Notes: generated by a model from the letters alone, not told the origin. A stretch of 64,000 nucleotides of DNA from Luteibacter sp. UNC138MFCol5.1 (GCF_900110505.1 NZ_FODZ01000002.1:661032-725031); one strand, 5' to 3'; counted from the stretch's first letter, positions 17,329-26,267 are shown. A program made the numbers and translations.

Positions 17329-18255
17329 ATGTCACAACGCCTGCGCCATCTGACCACCCTCGAAAACCTGCCGCGCGAAGCGATCGAGCGCCTGCTCGAC
17401 CGGGCCAACAGCATGCGCGACGCGACCGCCCACGGAACCCGCAAGCTCGACCTGCTCGCGGGCCGCACGGTACTGAACCTGTTCTTCGAACCGTCGACGC
17501 GCACGCGCACGTCGTTCGAGCTGGCCGCCCGACGCCTCGGCGCCGATGTGGTCAACTTCGACATCGGTTTCTCGTCGACCGCGAAGGGCGAGGAACTCTT
17601 CGACACGCTGCACACGCTCGAAGCCATGCACCTCGACACGATCGTCGTGCGGCACAAGGAATCCGGCACGCCGGAGTCGCTGGTCAAGCACGCCATGAGC
17701 GGCGTCTCGGTGGTGAACGCGGGTGACGGTAATCGTGCCCATCCGACGCAGGGCCTGCTCGACGCGTTGACGATCCGCAACCACCACCCCGATTTCCGCA
17801 AGCTGCGCATCGTCATCTGCGGCGACGTGCGCCACTCCCGCGTCGCGCGTTCCGACGTGCACGCGTTCAGCGCGCTCGGTGCGAAGGACATCCGCATCGT
17901 CGGCCCGTCGGCCCTGCTTCCGGCGGAAAGCGAGCTTTCCAACGTCAGCTACCACGAGGACTTCGACGAGGCGATCAAGGGCGCGCACGTGGTGATCATG
18001 CTCCGTCTGCAGAAGGAGCGCATGGCCGCGACCGATCTGCCGGACGAAGCGGCCTACTTCGACCGTTTCGGTCTCTGCACCCGCCGCCTCGCGCTGGCGG
18101 AAAAAGGCTGCCTCGTGATGCATCCGGGCCCCATCAACCGGGGCATCGAGATCGCGCCGGAAGTCGCCGACGGCGCCCAGTCGCGGATCCTCGAACAGGT
18201 CGGCAACGGCGTGTTCGTGCGCATGGCGGTGCTGGCGGAAGTGATGGGGCGCTGA
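17329..18255 (+). CDS. pyrB: Aspartate carbamoyltransferase, catalytic chain
   Basis: 308 residues. Forms carbamoyl-aspartate in pyrimidine synthesis. The carbamoyl-phosphate loop FFEPSTRTRTSFELAARRLG (about 49-68) and the HPTQGLLDALT motif are intact, as is the C-terminal MHPGPINRGIEI. GAGGACGTC is a good ribosome site. No pyrI or pyrC follows; the gene is the end of this operon and is followed by a stable hairpin. Confidence 0.96.
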   Translation: MSQRLRHLTTLENLPREAIERLLDRANSMRDATAHGTRKLDLLAGRTVLNLFFEPSTRTRTSFELAARRLGADVVNFDIGFSSTAKGEELFDTLHTLEAMHLDTIVVRHKESGTPESLVKHAMSGVSVVNAGDGNRAHPTQGLLDALTIRNHHPDFRKLRIVICGDVRHSRVARSDVHAFSALGAKDIRIVGPSALLPAESELSNVSYHEDFDEAIKGAHVVIMLRLQKERMAATDLPDEAAYFDRFGLCTRRLALAEKGCLVMHPGPINRGIEIAPEVADGAQSRILEQVGNGVFVRMAVLAEVMGR

Positions 18256-18276
18256 CGCGACACAGGTGTTTGCAAA

Positions 18277-18301
18277 GGCGCCGGGGCATCACCCCGGCGC
18301 C
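18277..18301. terminator. Stable hairpin between convergent pyrB and a hypothetical gene
   Basis: GGCGCCGGGG / CCCCGGCGCC, a 10-bp perfect stem with a 5-base loop. No T run follows on the plus strand; on the minus strand it is followed by TTTGC. It lies between two convergent stops and could serve both. Confidence 0.5.
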
Positions 18302-18309
18302 CGATGCGA

Positions 18310-18801
18310 TCATCGACGAGGCGACTGCACCCTGCTGTGCGCCCACGGCGACGCCGAACGCCTGGCCCCGTTCTCGATCCACGAAACACTGATCGATTCC
18401 AGGAGCACGAGGTGGGGAGCCTCGTGCCACGCATCGAGGGTGATCGACTTGATGCCTACCGGCGCGCTGAACTTCACGGCGCAAACGCCCAGGCGATCAT
18501 CGTCCTCGCTGTCTTCGCTACTGCCGTCGTTCGTGTACATCCGCAGGAACGAGCTGGTGAAAGATATGTACTTCAACTCCGCCTGCGTGACCACGGGCTC
18601 CTCATCCTTGCCGTAGAACGTAAGCTCGGCGATATTGCCAATCCCCGCGGTGTTCTTCAGTGCGAGGTACCTTCCGCCAAGGAAGGAGAAGTTCCGCTGA
18701 GCGTCATGATCAAAGACATTGCATTTGATCATCGCGTCGCCCCGGGTCAGAACGAACTCGTTACCGACCAGCGAGAAGTCTGAAAATGCGTAGGTATCCA
18801 T
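18310..18801 (-). CDS. Hypothetical protein of accessory islet
   Basis: 163 residues, acidic, no signal peptide or membrane segment (starts MDTYAFSDFSLVGNEFVL). Alternating hydrophobic patterns suggest a beta-rich fold, with an acidic patch SSEDSEDDDR near residue 105. The end of the domain (PHLVLLESISVSW) resembles the end of each half of the neighbouring 341-residue protein, hinting at a shared fold. Start chosen at ATG 18801 with GGGAGACAGGT upstream; further upstream the frame is open but reads like non-coding sequence. Function unknown. Confidence 0.65.
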   Translation of the reverse strand: MDTYAFSDFSLVGNEFVLTRGDAMIKCNVFDHDAQRNFSFLGGRYLALKNTAGIGNIAELTFYGKDEEPVVTQAELKYISFTSSFLRMYTNDGSSEDSEDDDRLGVCAVKFSAPVGIKSITLDAWHEAPHLVLLESISVSWIENGARRSASPWAHSRVQSPRR

Positions 18802-18895
18802 ACCTGTCTCCCGTAGATTATGAAAGTAAGGGCGGCCAAGGCCGCGGTGAGTAGCGGCGGCGCACGCACCGCCACCAAAGGAATTTCCTGCCAGG

Positions 18896-19921
18896 TCAGA
18901 TGCGCCAGGGCGAGAGCGTCCAGGGGATATAGACATCGCCTTCCCCGCGCGCGCTCGCCCATGGCCTGACCGTGAGCGATCTCAGAAGCGCGACGTCCGC
19001 GCGGGTGTTCTCGTAGACGCAGCGCAATCGGCGGATGCGGACGTCGCCGGCGTCACGTCGTGCCACGCGCATGCCCGTCAACAACGCGGCCGGTACGTCT
19101 TCGCACTCGATGAACGACTCGTTGGCGTACGTCCATTCCAGTCGATGCGGCAACGTCGTCGCGTATTCCAGTTCGACCGTCGAGACGGGATCGGCGAAGT
19201 CGAGGGCGAACAACTGCATGCCTTCGCTTTCGAGCCGCAGGAACGTCGCCCCGTCGCCGAACGCGGGCACGATGACCTGCGTGCCGCGAGGGCCCGGACG
19301 GTCGACGACCATGTCGACGCGCAGCCCTTCCGACACGACCACCGCCCTCGAGCCTTCGGCGGTCACGAGGAGATCGTCGGTCAGGTCGAGGTACATCGCG
19401 GGGCGCGGCGTGTAGGGTCTGGCGGGTGCCGGCGTCGCCGCCATGCCGCGCATCCACTGGGACGCTCGCCCCACCCAGCCGCGGTCCGACGCCGCCGGCA
19501 CCTCCACGCTACGCAGGCACACGATCGCGGGCGACCGCAGTGGAAATTCGCAGCGCAGGCTCGCCACGCGCGTTCCGCCCACCGCCCATCGCGCCGTGCG
19601 GAAACCCGTGAGGTCGGAGGGCCCGACCTCCTGCGGGTGCACCGTGCCGCGCTCGTCGGTCCAGTACAACTGATGGCGCGTGTCCGCGAGGTAGGTCAGC
19701 GCGGCGTCTTCGACCGGTTCGTCGAACGCGAGTTCGAAGGCCCAAAGGCTGTGCCGAATGGCACGCAGAACCGGTGGACCCGATGCCGGTACCGCGACGT
19801 CCCAGACGGCCCGTGGCTCGCCGACCTCGTCGACCGTGATCGCGAAACCCGGCTCACCCCGATGTATCGCGCGGCCACCTTCGATGGCGAACCGTCCGGC
19901 TTCGGCAAGATGAATGTGCAT
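18896..19921 (-). CDS. Hypothetical protein with two tandem related domains
   Basis: 341 residues, unrecognised. The protein is an internal duplication: the first half ends ARWAVGGTRVASLRCEF ... PAIVCLRSVEV and the second ends ARRDAGDVRIRRLRCVYE ... ADVALLRSLTV, with matching preceding stretches (HQLYWTDERGTV against HRLEWTYANESF). A Pro/Ala-rich link near 160-175 joins them. The beta-rich pattern recalls carbohydrate-binding jelly-roll domains, but that is only an impression. No export signal. I start at ATG 19921 (AAGGCGAC upstream); ATG 19933 is also in frame. Same strand as the 163-residue gene, 94 bases apart. Confidence 0.65.
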   Translation of the reverse strand: MHIHLAEAGRFAIEGGRAIHRGEPGFAITVDEVGEPRAVWDVAVPASGPPVLRAIRHSLWAFELAFDEPVEDAALTYLADTRHQLYWTDERGTVHPQEVGPSDLTGFRTARWAVGGTRVASLRCEFPLRSPAIVCLRSVEVPAASDRGWVGRASQWMRGMAATPAPARPYTPRPAMYLDLTDDLLVTAEGSRAVVVSEGLRVDMVVDRPGPRGTQVIVPAFGDGATFLRLESEGMQLFALDFADPVSTVELEYATTLPHRLEWTYANESFIECEDVPAALLTGMRVARRDAGDVRIRRLRCVYENTRADVALLRSLTVRPWASARGEGDVYIPWTLSPWRI

Positions 19922-20531
19922 GTCGCCTTCCATGGCAAGGTGCTTCCCATCGATGCGGCGATACCGGTTGCCCGGATCGCGACGACACGCGACCCGGGCA
20001 CCTCCTTCGCGACAGCGATAGGCGTTCAGCGCGTCACGACCTGTACTCGTAGACGGTGACCGAGTATCGAGTACTCCTTGTAATCGATGCTCTCGAACTC
20101 ACCGAAGTGATGTCTATAGACTGGCGACCCCGGTGCGTTCCGGGCCGCGAGACTCTTTCGTGCCTGCTTGCGCTTCGGTGAGTGCCTTCCATTGGCTAGA
20201 CTCCTCTGGGCCACGCGCCATGTGCCCGACGATCCTAACGGTGAGCCACCCGACGTTGCTCTCGACCATTCGTTGTAGGGCGCTCACGTCTTTTTCTGGT
20301 CGATGAACCGTATCCGCTCCCCGCTTGCCGGATCGGCTTCGATCGCAGTCGAAAGAATGTACAAACGCGGCGGCCTGCGCGCGATGCAACTGAAAGCCCG
20401 ATCCCCTCACAAGCGTGCCCTACGACCGAAGAGGGATGGCTTGCACCGTGATGGCGGCGCAAGATGTTCGAGGCGTCGCATTCGCACGCCGGCATCGACG
20501 GACGATGCCGTTCATTCAGGGAGAACCCATC
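19922..20531. other. 610-base gap with a possible decayed gene
   Basis: No intact gene is convincing here. On the minus strand, the stretch about 20026-20130 encodes a coding-like end (HHFGEFESIDYKEYSILGHR, then LRVQVVTR and a stop), while the upstream coding-like segment (VESNVGWLTVRIVGHMARG, about 20180-20290) is in a different frame. This would fit a small gene broken by a frameshift near 20110-20210, belonging to the same islet. I do not recognise the product, so the remnant is tentative. The end near 20532 must hold the promoter of the next gene. Confidence 0.3.
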
Positions 20532-21053
20532 ATGGCAAGGCATGAGTTCAAGGATTTCCAGCAGGTCGACGGCAGGAATTACTGGTCGGCTACCAACGAC
20601 GAAGGCGAGACGGTTTACATCGAGCCTCAAGCCAACACCCAGCTGAAGAAGGACGGGGACTACCTCGTCATCTTGTCCGGGGACGACACCGATCAGGCTC
20701 TCGTCTTTTTCACCGAGGACTTCAATGTCGACAACTCGCACGTGGTCGTCGCGAAGGTGGGCTTTCAGGCGAACATTCAAGAGACTCATGTCGATTATCT
20801 CGACGGCGAGGGCGACTACTATTCGGTGCCCATCGTGGACGGCCCGGATATGACCGCGACTGCGACTCTGCCGGACTCGGCCCCGAACAGTTCCCCGAGC
20901 GAGGAGGCGAAGAAACGCTGGCAGCATCTGTACGGAGACAAGGATCCGCCGGCGAACAAGGACCCCTTGAAGCACATCCGCTGGCTCGGTTTCACCACCT
21001 TCGCGGAGGTAAAACTCAAGTATCTCGAGATCGAGAAGAGAACGAAGGCATAA
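20532..21053 (+). CDS. Hypothetical protein of accessory islet
   Basis: 173 residues, acidic, soluble, unrecognised. N-terminal half (NYWSATNDEGETVYIEPQAN, DGDYLVILSGDDTDQALVFF) looks like a small beta domain; the C-terminal 50 residues are charged and helical (SEEAKKRWQHLYGDKD). Start at ATG 20532 with AGGGAGA nine bases upstream; in-frame ATGs further 5' give an Arg-rich, non-coding-like leader. Base use is less GC-rich at third positions than in the core genes nearby, consistent with acquired DNA. An 11-bp hairpin follows. Confidence 0.65.
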   Translation: MARHEFKDFQQVDGRNYWSATNDEGETVYIEPQANTQLKKDGDYLVILSGDDTDQALVFFTEDFNVDNSHVVVAKVGFQANIQETHVDYLDGEGDYYSVPIVDGPDMTATATLPDSAPNSSPSEEAKKRWQHLYGDKDPPANKDPLKHIRWLGFTTFAEVKLKYLEIEKRTKA

Positions 21054-21082
21054 GGGCGACGCCAGGCTGACCTCTCCGCTTC

Positions 21083-21111
21083 CGGTTGCCGCGCTCACTG
21101 CGCGGCAACCG
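21083..21111 (+). terminator. Hairpin after islet gene
   Basis: CGGTTGCCGCG / CGCGGCAACCG, 11-bp perfect stem with 7-base loop, 30 bases after the stop of the 173-residue gene. Only a weak T-rich tail follows (TCGAATTCTTCC). The rest of the gap to 21353 holds nothing else I recognise. Confidence 0.5.
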
Positions 21112-21353
21112 TCGAATTCTTCCGGGCTGTCGATCGGGCATTTTTTCGCACCTGCCGAGTCGTTTCACGGTGCGCCGCGCCCCGCGGATCGTCCACCTCC
21201 CAGGATTCCGTGGGCCTTTGCCGCCCCGTAGCGCGGCCGTTACCCATGCACGGGGAGGTATCCGGCGCCGTGCAGGTATGCATCGGACTTCCGCGCCCCG
21301 CGGTCCAATCCGGCATAATGGCCGCTCCAGGGACCAACTCAACGGGATACAAG

Positions 21354-23102
21354 ATGCGACCGACCAAGCGACTCATCGCGCTCGGCCTCGCCAGCGTGCT
21401 GCTGGCGGCCTGCGGCCACAAGGACAAGGATGCCCCGCTGGCGTTCGTACCGGCGGACACGCCGTACGTGCTGGCCAACCTCGACAAGCTCGACGACGAC
21501 GCCTACGAGGCGGTGATCGCCCAGGCGAACAGCGAGCTGCCGGGCCAGGTGGTCCAGATGAAGTCGGTCGCGCAGGATCTCGAAACGAAGGGCAACGTCG
21601 AAGGCGCCCGCCTGCTGCGTGCCTTCGCCGCCGAGTTCGACGGCAAGACCGCCGAGGCGGCGCTGAAGAACATGGGCCTCGACGTGAAGACCGGCTCGGC
21701 GTTCTACGGCCTCGGCCTCAGCCCGGTCGCGCGCGTCGCGCTGGCCGACACGGCCGCCTGGGACGCTTTCCTCGGCCGCCTCGAAGCCGCCTATGGCAAG
21801 AAGCTGGATGCCGCCGACGCCGGTGGCCAGGCGTATCGCCACGTGACCCTCGGCGATACCGGCGTGCAGCTGATCATCGCGACGGTCGGTAAGCAGGCCG
21901 TCGTGTCGCTGCTCCCGGCCGATGCCGCGCAGCCGATGGTCCGCCAGGCGCTCGGCGCCGACCGTCCGGAAAAGAGCCTGCAGGACGACGGCCGCCTCGC
22001 CGACCTCGCCAAGGCGAAGGGCTATAAGGACTACGTGGTCGGCCAGCTCGACCTCGTCCGCCTGCTGCCCCTCGTGGCCGCCGGCAAGGACCCCCTGTTC
22101 TCCACCTTCCTGAAGCACCAGTCGGCGAAGACCGGCGAACCCATCCCGCCGCTTCCCGCCAGCTGCGTGCCGGAAGCGTCGCGCATCGCCGCGCGCGTGC
22201 CGTCGATCAGCTTCGGCTACACGCGCCTCGACCTCCACCACCAGGAACAGCGCGTCGACATCGCCCTCGCCGACGACATCACGAAGGCCTTCTCGGGTCT
22301 CAAGGTCGAGCTGCCGGGCCTGGGCCAGGACGCGAAGGATCCGTTCGACCTCAGCATCGCGCTGCCGATGGAGCAGCTGCGCACCTTCGCGACCGCGCAG
22401 GCGGAAGCCGTCGCGGCGAAGCCGTTCGAATGCCCCGCCTTCGCGAGCATGAACGACAGCTTCGCGAAGTTCGGTTCCACCATGCAGCAGTCCGCGATTC
22501 CGCCGTTCGGCGACATCCGCGGCGTGCGTATCGCGCTCGACTCGTTCAAGCCGGCCGCCGCGGGGCAGCAGCTTCCGTCGTTCACGGGCCGCGTGCTGCT
22601 CGCCACGCGCAACCCGGCGGGCCTGCTCGCCATGGGTCAGGCGATGCTCGGCGGCGACTTCAAGCTCGCCGGCGACGGCAAGCCCGCTCCCCTGCCCCAG
22701 AACATCACCGCGATGCTCGGCATGCCGGGCTGGGCGGCCATGAACGGCCAGGCGATCGTGATCGGCGTGGGCGAAGGTGAGGATGCGAAACTCGACGACA
22801 TGCTCATGGGTTCCGTCGGCGATGCCGGCCGCCTCAGCCGCCTGCACCTCACGGGCGACATGTACCGCACCTGGGTAGACGTGATGGCCGACAAGGCGAC
22901 GTCGTACGCCGCGTCGATGGCCGAAGCCGCGGGTGCGGACGGCGCCCCGGACGACCAGCAGGCGCAGGCCATGGCGGCGGAGCGCTCGAAGGCGCAGTTC
23001 GATGCCATGAAGGCACAGGCCGCACGCATCGTGCGCGTCTCCGGCGAATCGCACATGGAAGAGAAGGGCCTCGTGCTCTCCGGCGCCGTCGAATACAAGT
23101 AA
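21354..23102 (+). CDS. Large predicted lipoprotein (DUF3352-like)
   Basis: 582 residues. Type II signal peptide RLIALGLASVLLAAC with lipobox LAAC (Cys20), so it is probably anchored in the outer membrane. The mature part opens with PLAFVPADTPYVLANLDKLD, the kind of start seen in DUF3352-type proteins of unknown role that repeat a substrate-like beta/alpha pattern. Residues 535-555 are Ala/Gln/Asp-rich. I start at ATG 21354 since the signal peptide begins there. Monocistronic; a strong terminator follows. Family assignment is tentative; lipoprotein prediction is firm. Confidence 0.85.
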   Translation: MRPTKRLIALGLASVLLAACGHKDKDAPLAFVPADTPYVLANLDKLDDDAYEAVIAQANSELPGQVVQMKSVAQDLETKGNVEGARLLRAFAAEFDGKTAEAALKNMGLDVKTGSAFYGLGLSPVARVALADTAAWDAFLGRLEAAYGKKLDAADAGGQAYRHVTLGDTGVQLIIATVGKQAVVSLLPADAAQPMVRQALGADRPEKSLQDDGRLADLAKAKGYKDYVVGQLDLVRLLPLVAAGKDPLFSTFLKHQSAKTGEPIPPLPASCVPEASRIAARVPSISFGYTRLDLHHQEQRVDIALADDITKAFSGLKVELPGLGQDAKDPFDLSIALPMEQLRTFATAQAEAVAAKPFECPAFASMNDSFAKFGSTMQQSAIPPFGDIRGVRIALDSFKPAAAGQQLPSFTGRVLLATRNPAGLLAMGQAMLGGDFKLAGDGKPAPLPQNITAMLGMPGWAAMNGQAIVIGVGEGEDAKLDDMLMGSVGDAGRLSRLHLTGDMYRTWVDVMADKATSYAASMAEAAGADGAPDDQQAQAMAAERSKAQFDAMKAQAARIVRVSGESHMEEKGLVLSGAVEYK

Positions 23103-23123
23103 CGATACGCGCAACGCCGCACG

Positions 23124-23156
23124 AAAAAAGGGGCGCCTTCGGGTGCCCCTTTTTTT
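23124..23156 (+). terminator. Rho-independent terminator after the lipoprotein gene
   Basis: AAAAAAGGGGCGCC-TTCG-GGTGCCCCTTTTTTT: 8-bp GC stem closed by a TTCG tetraloop and followed by seven T. Starts 22 bases after the stop codon. Confidence 0.92.
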
Positions 23157-23309
23157 CTGCCCCATGACTTCTTGACCTACCTGAACGGAGAAAATTTCCC
23201 GGCACGAATCGTTCACGGATGCGCTGTTTCCATTGGCCCCGCGATACGGCAGCCACAGAGCGTGGCGCCATCGCCAGACCCATTCAGCGTGTAACGAAGG
23301 AGTTCGATC

Positions 23310-23678
23310 ATGATCAACGCCAACCTCCGCAAGGCCCTGTTCGCCGCCGCCCTCGTCGCCGGTCTCGGCACGGTTCCGTTCGCGCAGGCATATGCTCAGG
23401 ACTCCGCTGCCGCCGCGTCCAAGGGCGACAATCAGACGGTCGCCGGCAAGGCCGACGATACGTGGATCACCACCAAGGTGAAGAGCGAGTTCGCCGCCAA
23501 CAAGTCGGTCAAGGCCACCGATATCTCGGTAAGCACGACCGAAGGCGTCGTGACCCTCACGGGTACGGTCGCCACGGCGAAGGAGAAGAGCCACGCGGAA
23601 GCCATCGCCAAGAAGATCAAGGGCGTGAAGAGCGTGGACGCCAGCGGCCTGACCGTCTCGGCTGCCGCCGCGAACTAA
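23310..23678 (+). CDS. Periplasmic BON-domain protein
   Basis: 122 residues. Signal peptide to about residue 29 (ALFAAALVAGLGTVPFAQAY, cleaved before AQDS), then one BON domain (about 48-115: DTWITTKVKSEFAAN, ISVSTTEGVVTLTGTVATA, AIAKKIKGVKSVDAS). OsmY-like BON proteins sit in the periplasm and are usually stress-induced and membrane-associated. AAGGAG precedes the ATG. Monocistronic, flanked by two terminators. Confidence 0.9.
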   Translation: MINANLRKALFAAALVAGLGTVPFAQAYAQDSAAAASKGDNQTVAGKADDTWITTKVKSEFAANKSVKATDISVSTTEGVVTLTGTVATAKEKSHAEAIAKKIKGVKSVDASGLTVSAAAAN

Positions 23679-23700
23679 GCGTCGCTTAGCGCAGGACGAG

Positions 23701-23728
23701 AAAGGGAGCCCCTCGGGCTCCCTTTTTT
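23701..23728 (+). terminator. Rho-independent terminator after the BON gene
   Basis: GGGAGCCC-CTC-GGGCTCCC followed by TTTTTT; 8-bp perfect stem, 22 bases past the stop. Confidence 0.92.
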
Positions 23729-23731
23729 GTT

Positions 23732-23829
23732 GGAGCGGACCCGGCCGCGACAGCTCTTCGCCCCTCCCTGCGAGCTGGCGCGTGAGCTTGAGAACCGCGG
23801 CGAGAAGCTGTCGCGGCCGGGTCCGCTCC
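23732..23829. repeat. Inverted REP pair (24-bp perfect arms)
   Basis: Arms 23732-23755 and 23806-23829 (GGAGCGGACCCGGCCGCGAC plus AGCT) are exact inverted complements around about 50 bases. Each arm fits GTTGGAGC-G(8)C-GCGA. The same arm occurs as the right half of the insert in hrpA (about 32030-32052). Lies between convergent bon and pilU. Confidence 0.85.
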
Positions 23830-23848
23830 TACATCGGTTGGGCGCGCG

Positions 23849-25012
23849 TCAGCGGTGCAGCATGCCGCCGAAGGTGTTGCGATCGGTGGTCTTGTCGATC
23901 TCCACGCCCTCGAGGCCCTGCGACAGCGTATGCGCGTCGCCGCCCTGCGCCAGCTTGATGCGCAGTCGCACTTCGTTCGAGCTGTCGGCGTGGCGCAACG
24001 CGTCCTCATAGGAGATCTCGCCTGCGTGATACAGCTCCACGAGGCTCTGGTCGAAGGTCCGCATGCCGAGCTGGTTCGAATCGCGCATGAGTTCCTTCAG
24101 CTTGTGGATCTCGCCCTGACGGATGTAATCCTGCGCGAGCGGCGTGCCCAGCAGCACTTCCACCGCGACGCGGCGCGCCTTGCCGTCGGGGGTCGGGATC
24201 AGCTGCTGCGCCACGATGCCCTTGAGGTTCAGCGACAGATCCATGAAGAGCTGCTGGCGACGGTCTTCCGGGAAGAAATGCAGGATGCGGTCCAGCGCCT
24301 GGTTGGCGTTGTTCGCGTGCAGCGTACACAGGCACAGGTGGCCCGTTTCGGAGAAGTTGATGGCGTGCTCCATCGTCTCGCGCGTGCGCACTTCGCCGAT
24401 CATGATCACGTCGGGCGCCTGGCGCAGCGTGTTCTTCAGCGCGTTCTCCCAGCTGTCGGTGTCGATGCCGATCTCGCGCTGGGTGATGATGCAGCCCTCG
24501 TGCTTGTGCACGTATTCGATCGGGTCCTCGATCGTGATGATGTGACCCGTGGAATTCTGGTTGCGGTAACCGATCATCGACGCGAGCGAGGTCGACTTAC
24601 CGGTGCCTGTGCCACCCACGAAGATGATGATGCCGCGCTTGGTCATCGCCAGCTGCTTGATGATCGGCGGCAGGCTGAGTTCCTCGGGCGTGGGGATCTT
24701 CGACTCGATGCGGCGCAGGACCATGCCGACGCAGTTGCGCTGGTAGAAGCACGACACGCGGAAGCGCCCGATGCCCGACGCGCTGATCGCGAACTGGCAT
24801 TCGTGGGTCTTTTCGAACTCCTCGCGCTGGGCGGGCGTCATCACGTTCAGCACCATGTCGCGCGACTGCTGCGCGGACAGCGGGCTCTGCGTGATGGGCA
24901 CGACGCGCCCCTGCACCTTGAGCGAGGGCGCGACGCCGGCGGTGATGAACAGGTCGGAGGCCTGCTTGTGCACCATCAGCTTGAGGAAAGAAGTGAAGTC
25001 GAAGTCGCTCAT
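23849..25012 (-). CDS. pilU: PilU, type IV pilus retraction ATPase
   Basis: 387 residues, normal length for PilU. Secretion-ATPase fold: Walker A GGTGTGKST, Asp box and Walker B near VIMIGEVRTRETME, and the His box GHLCLCTLHANNANQALDR. PilU is an accessory hexameric ATPase that works with PilT to depolymerise pilin. PilU rather than PilT is indicated by the start SDFDFTSFLKLMVHKQASDL and the long C-terminus beyond the ATPase core. The 100-base gap after pilT holds an imperfect GC hairpin (about 25065-25085). Confidence 0.94.
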   Translation of the reverse strand: MSDFDFTSFLKLMVHKQASDLFITAGVAPSLKVQGRVVPITQSPLSAQQSRDMVLNVMTPAQREEFEKTHECQFAISASGIGRFRVSCFYQRNCVGMVLRRIESKIPTPEELSLPPIIKQLAMTKRGIIIFVGGTGTGKSTSLASMIGYRNQNSTGHIITIEDPIEYVHKHEGCIITQREIGIDTDSWENALKNTLRQAPDVIMIGEVRTRETMEHAINFSETGHLCLCTLHANNANQALDRILHFFPEDRRQQLFMDLSLNLKGIVAQQLIPTPDGKARRVAVEVLLGTPLAQDYIRQGEIHKLKELMRDSNQLGMRTFDQSLVELYHAGEISYEDALRHADSSNEVRLRIKLAQGGDAHTLSQGLEGVEIDKTTDRNTFGGMLHR

Positions 25013-25112
25013 GGCCTGTATCCCATGCCGGACCGGGCCGGCGTCCCCTGTGCCGCGATCATATACCCGCCACGCGGGCGGGTGCAGCGACTGCCTTCAC
25101 GTTAAGGCGGGC

Positions 25113-26150
25113 TCAGCGGAACCCTTCCTTGTTCTTGGCGTACATCAGGGCTTCCTGGCGGGAGATCAGGCCGCGCTTGACCAGGTCGCTGAGGTTCTGG
25201 TCCAGGGTCTGCATGCCGTGCTGCTGGCCCGTCTGGATCGACGAGTACATCTGGGCGACCTTGTCCTCGCGGATCAGGTTACGGATCGCGGGGATGCCGA
25301 CCATGATCTCGTGCGCCGCCGTGCGGCCACCGCCCACCTTCTTCAGCAGCGACTGCGAGATCACCGCACGCAGCGACTCCGAGAGCATCGAGCGGACCAT
25401 GGGCTTCTCGCCCGCCGGGAACACGTCGATGATGCGGTCGATCGTCTTGGCGGCCGACGAGGTATGCAACGTGCCGAAGACCAAGTGTCCCGTTTCCGCC
25501 GCGGTGAGCGCGAGGCGGATGGTCTCCAGGTCGCGAAGCTCGCCCACCAGGATGTAATCGGGATCTTCGCGCAGCGCGGAACGCAGGGCCTCGTTGAAGC
25601 CATGGGTGTCGCGGTGCACTTCGCGCTGGTTCACCAGGCACTTCTGCGAGGTGTGGACGAACTCGATCGGATCCTCGACGGTGAGGATGTGGCCGTATTC
25701 GTTCTTGTTGATGTGATCGACCATGGCCGCCAGCGTCGTCGACTTGCCCGAACCCGTCGGGCCGGTGACGAGGATCAGGCCCTGCGGCTGCTCGATCAGC
25801 TCGCGGAAGATGCGTGGCGCCGCCAGGTCTTCCAGCGTGAGCACTTCCGAGGGAATGGTACGGAACACGCCGCCCGCGCCACGGTTGTGGTTGAACGCGT
25901 TGACGCGGAAACGCGCCAGGCCCGGGATCTCGAAGGAGAAGTCGACTTCAAGGAATTCCTCATAGTCGCGACGCTGCTTGTCCGACATGATGTCGTAGAT
26001 CAGCGAGTGGACCTGCTTGTGCTCCAGAGCCGGGATGTTGATGCGCCGGACGTCGCCGTCGACACGGATCATCGGCGGAAGACCCGCGGAAAGGTGCAGG
26101 TCGGAGGCCTTGTTCTTCACGGAGAAGGCAAGGAGTTCGGCGATATCCAT
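25113..26150 (-). CDS. pilT: PilT, type IV pilus retraction ATPase
   Basis: 345 residues, the standard PilT length. Begins MDIAELLAFSVKNKASDLHL; Walker A GPTGSGKST; YILVGELRDLETIRLALTAA with the Walker B Glu; GHLVFGTLHTSSAAKTIDRI; and the retraction-critical C-terminal AIRNLIREDK motif. Start at ATG 26150 with AGGGGACC upstream; the frame stays open far beyond it, antisense to proC, and is ignored. Upstream of pilU on the same strand, divergent from proC. Confidence 0.95.
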   Translation of the reverse strand: MDIAELLAFSVKNKASDLHLSAGLPPMIRVDGDVRRINIPALEHKQVHSLIYDIMSDKQRRDYEEFLEVDFSFEIPGLARFRVNAFNHNRGAGGVFRTIPSEVLTLEDLAAPRIFRELIEQPQGLILVTGPTGSGKSTTLAAMVDHINKNEYGHILTVEDPIEFVHTSQKCLVNQREVHRDTHGFNEALRSALREDPDYILVGELRDLETIRLALTAAETGHLVFGTLHTSSAAKTIDRIIDVFPAGEKPMVRSMLSESLRAVISQSLLKKVGGGRTAAHEIMVGIPAIRNLIREDKVAQMYSSIQTGQQHGMQTLDQNLSDLVKRGLISRQEALMYAKNKEGFR

Positions 26151-26267
26151 GGTGGTCCCCTGTCTTGGTCGGCATAGGTAACCATGCCCGGGGGTCGGCG
26201 GCAAGGCGCGGCACCGTATATGCTCTGCACGTTGTGAACGTCGTCGCCTACGGAGTCTGCAAAACCC

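Noticed and set aside
23124..23728. The two T-tailed hairpins as small RNA genes.
   Set aside because: Each directly follows a stop codon by about 22 bases and is best explained as an intrinsic terminator; no separate promoter was visible.
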